Part shown: in pieces, positions 62,400 through 64,000 of the stretch | How positions within the stretch are numbered: position 1 is the first letter of the stretch | How the letters are laid out: each line of letters begins with the position of its first letter | Source: Didymodactylos carnosus | Lineage: Eukaryota; Rotifera; Eurotatoria; Philodinida; Philodinidae | Assembly (NCBI GenBank): GCA_905250885.1 | Contig: CAJNOQ010000031.1 | Location: 1-64,000, forward strand | Length of the DNA stretch: 64,000 nt | Direction: 5' to 3' | Notes under the pieces: model-generated | The model's input: only the letters and a program-made list of their open reading frames with translations | Databases searched by the model: none | Told to the model about the DNA's origin: nothing | Position numbers and translations under genes: made by a program

Positions 62400-64000
62400 A
62401 TGTTGATTGACGTAATTGCTACAATATCAACGTTAGCAGATTCAGAGGAGAAACAAACAATAGTTGCACAACAAGTTTATTGGTACCATTTCTACTATGT
62501 CTTGATTGTGTACCGTTATTACCTGATAGTTCATTCTTTCTTTTTTAAGGACAACAAGTGTTCTTGCTGTTGTTGATTCTTCACATATTTCAACATTTAT
62601 TGTCGCTTTAATTTTGATTATTTACGGTAGTTTTCGGTAAGATTTTAATTCATAACAATAACATCAATCGTAAATTATTTTGTCCTTAATTTATTCTTTA
62701 GATCACTTGAACAAGAACGTTTGAAAGATATAAATAGCAATGATAAATGTGGTCTTTTGAATTCTTCATCATCATCGAATGGATTACAATTATCTACAAT
62801 TGATTCATGTAAAAAAGCAAAGAAATAAGTTTTAAAAGTTGTCTGGAAAGTCATTTGTCTGTTTCTATTTTCAGCTAGTCAGCCACATGTAATTGATACA
62901 ATACATGCAATCATTTTACCATTGGGTGCATCAGCATCACTATTAATCATGTTCTTTTTTTTTGAATCAATTCAAACAATTTTTGTTGTGTGTACAGCAG
63001 GTATATAAATCGATTTAAAACTATATTACGTATTTTTATCATTTTTTTTCTTCTTGAATAGTTTTAGCAACAATGGGATTTGCTTTTCTTCTTTCACCAT
63101 TTTGTCGATACCTACTTCGTTCCTGTTCAGATAATAGCAAGTACGAAAAACAATAATTTACCTAGCTTAGTAATAAATCATTATTATCATTACTATTTAG
63201 AATATCTTGTGGTGTGTGTGGACGTTATACAAGTGCAGAGATAGTATCATTTTTTCTGGGTATTCTACTCGTTGGACTGTGGATTTTGACCGGTCATTGG
63301 TTACTTATGGACGGTAAGAAGTTTTTCCTTTATCTAATACATAATTTCTTATTATTCAGTTTATTTTAGCGATTGCGATGGGTCTATGTGTCTCATTTAT
63401 CGCACTCGTGCGTTTACCGAGTCTCAAAGTATCCATACTGTTATTAGTTGGTTTAGTAATCTATGATGTATTTTGGGTAAAATAAAGCGTGTGAACATTT
63501 TGACAATATCTAATTTGAAATATGTTACATTTAATATAGGTTTACTTTTCACAATATTTATTTAACGCAAATGTGATGGTGCGTGTTGCTACAAAAGAAG
63601 CAGAAAATCCTGTATGTCTTTCTATTCACTTTTTTTTGACAATCTTTTAAACACGAATTATTCTTTTGTCTTAGCTGGCAACACTTGCAAAAAAATTACA
63701 TTTGAACAGAATTAGTACTCCGAAGTTATCCTTACCCGGAAAATTAGTATTTCCAAGGTAGAGAAAAGAAAGTGACATTGTGCTAAAATCACTAAGAATT
63801 TTCTACTTTATATTAGTAGCATTCAACAACGAGGACGATTTTCAATGCTTGGATTGGGCGATATAGTTATGCCGTAAGTATTTTAAGACTAATGATATAA
63901 TTTATTACTTTTTACTGTATTGTACTTGTTATTTCGTATTTAGTGGACTGGTGTTATGTTTTGTTTTACGATATGACTCATACAAACGTTCACAGACAAA
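62400..64000 (+). CDS. SPPL3: Signal peptide peptidase-like 3 (partial, runs off the window)
   Basis: Exons are 62400-62482, 62550-62636, 62702-62808, 62875-63000, 63062-63140, 63201-63313, 63370-63476, 63540-63611, 63675-63757, 63817-63873 and 63944-64000 onward. About 323 residues are visible. Matching segments to SPPL3 are [89 protein letters not shown] (YD catalytic motif, Tyr230-Asp231), [12 protein letters not shown] and [20 protein letters not shown] (GLGD motif, Asp301). The PAL motif and last helices lie beyond the edge. SPPL3 is a Golgi intramembrane aspartyl protease that sheds type II membrane proteins, especially glycosyltransferases. The ATG at 62400 lies 9 bases after a TATAG, so a 5' untranslated intron is possible. 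Introns are about 60-70 bp. Confidence 0.96.

Overview
This is an AT-rich animal nuclear window, most likely from a rotifer and probably a bdelloid. The reasons are very short introns (many of 45-70 bp) in clear animal genes, two innexin gap-junction genes, many small inverted-repeat DNA transposons, and an intronless bacterial-type alpha-L-rhamnosidase gene. The taxonomic call is inference; the gene identities rest on conserved motifs read directly. No rRNA, tRNA or CRISPR array was recognised.

Left third (1-21 kb), gene-poor: a GC-richer GACTCCTG-type repeat opens the window. It is followed by the last two exons of an NK6-class homeobox gene (3778-6939), whose 2.86 kb intron holds a small MULE-like transposon with a FLYWCH zinc-finger ORF. 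Two innexin genes, one on each strand (7573-8800 and 19000-20388), have their 5' ends facing each other across about 10 kb of gene-free, repeat-bearing DNA.

Middle (20.4-36 kb), transposon-rich: a 1.3 kb near-perfect palindrome, a decayed LINE whose reverse transcriptase region was split by a hAT-like element, and several foldback elements surround one large intact gene, a secreted GH78 alpha-L-rhamnosidase (26966-29980). Two direct repeats, exactly 7200 bp apart and identical over about 400 bp, lie on either side of it.

Right (36-64 kb), gene-dense: five host genes all lie on the minus strand: SLMAP-like (22 exons), a BTB-BACK-Kelch protein, RNA polymerase II subunit RPB11, R3HDM4-like and calnexin. 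A 5.9 kb intergenic stretch with a G-quadruplex motif and several short palindromes follows. The window ends inside a plus-strand SPPL3 intramembrane protease gene. Exon joins were derived by hand from GT-AG sites, preserved reading phase and agreement with the protein families. The multi-exon models given all close in frame (SPPL3 and NK6 are partial). The genes share no obvious pathway; calnexin, SPPL3 and the tail-anchored SLMAP protein all work in or on the endomembrane system.
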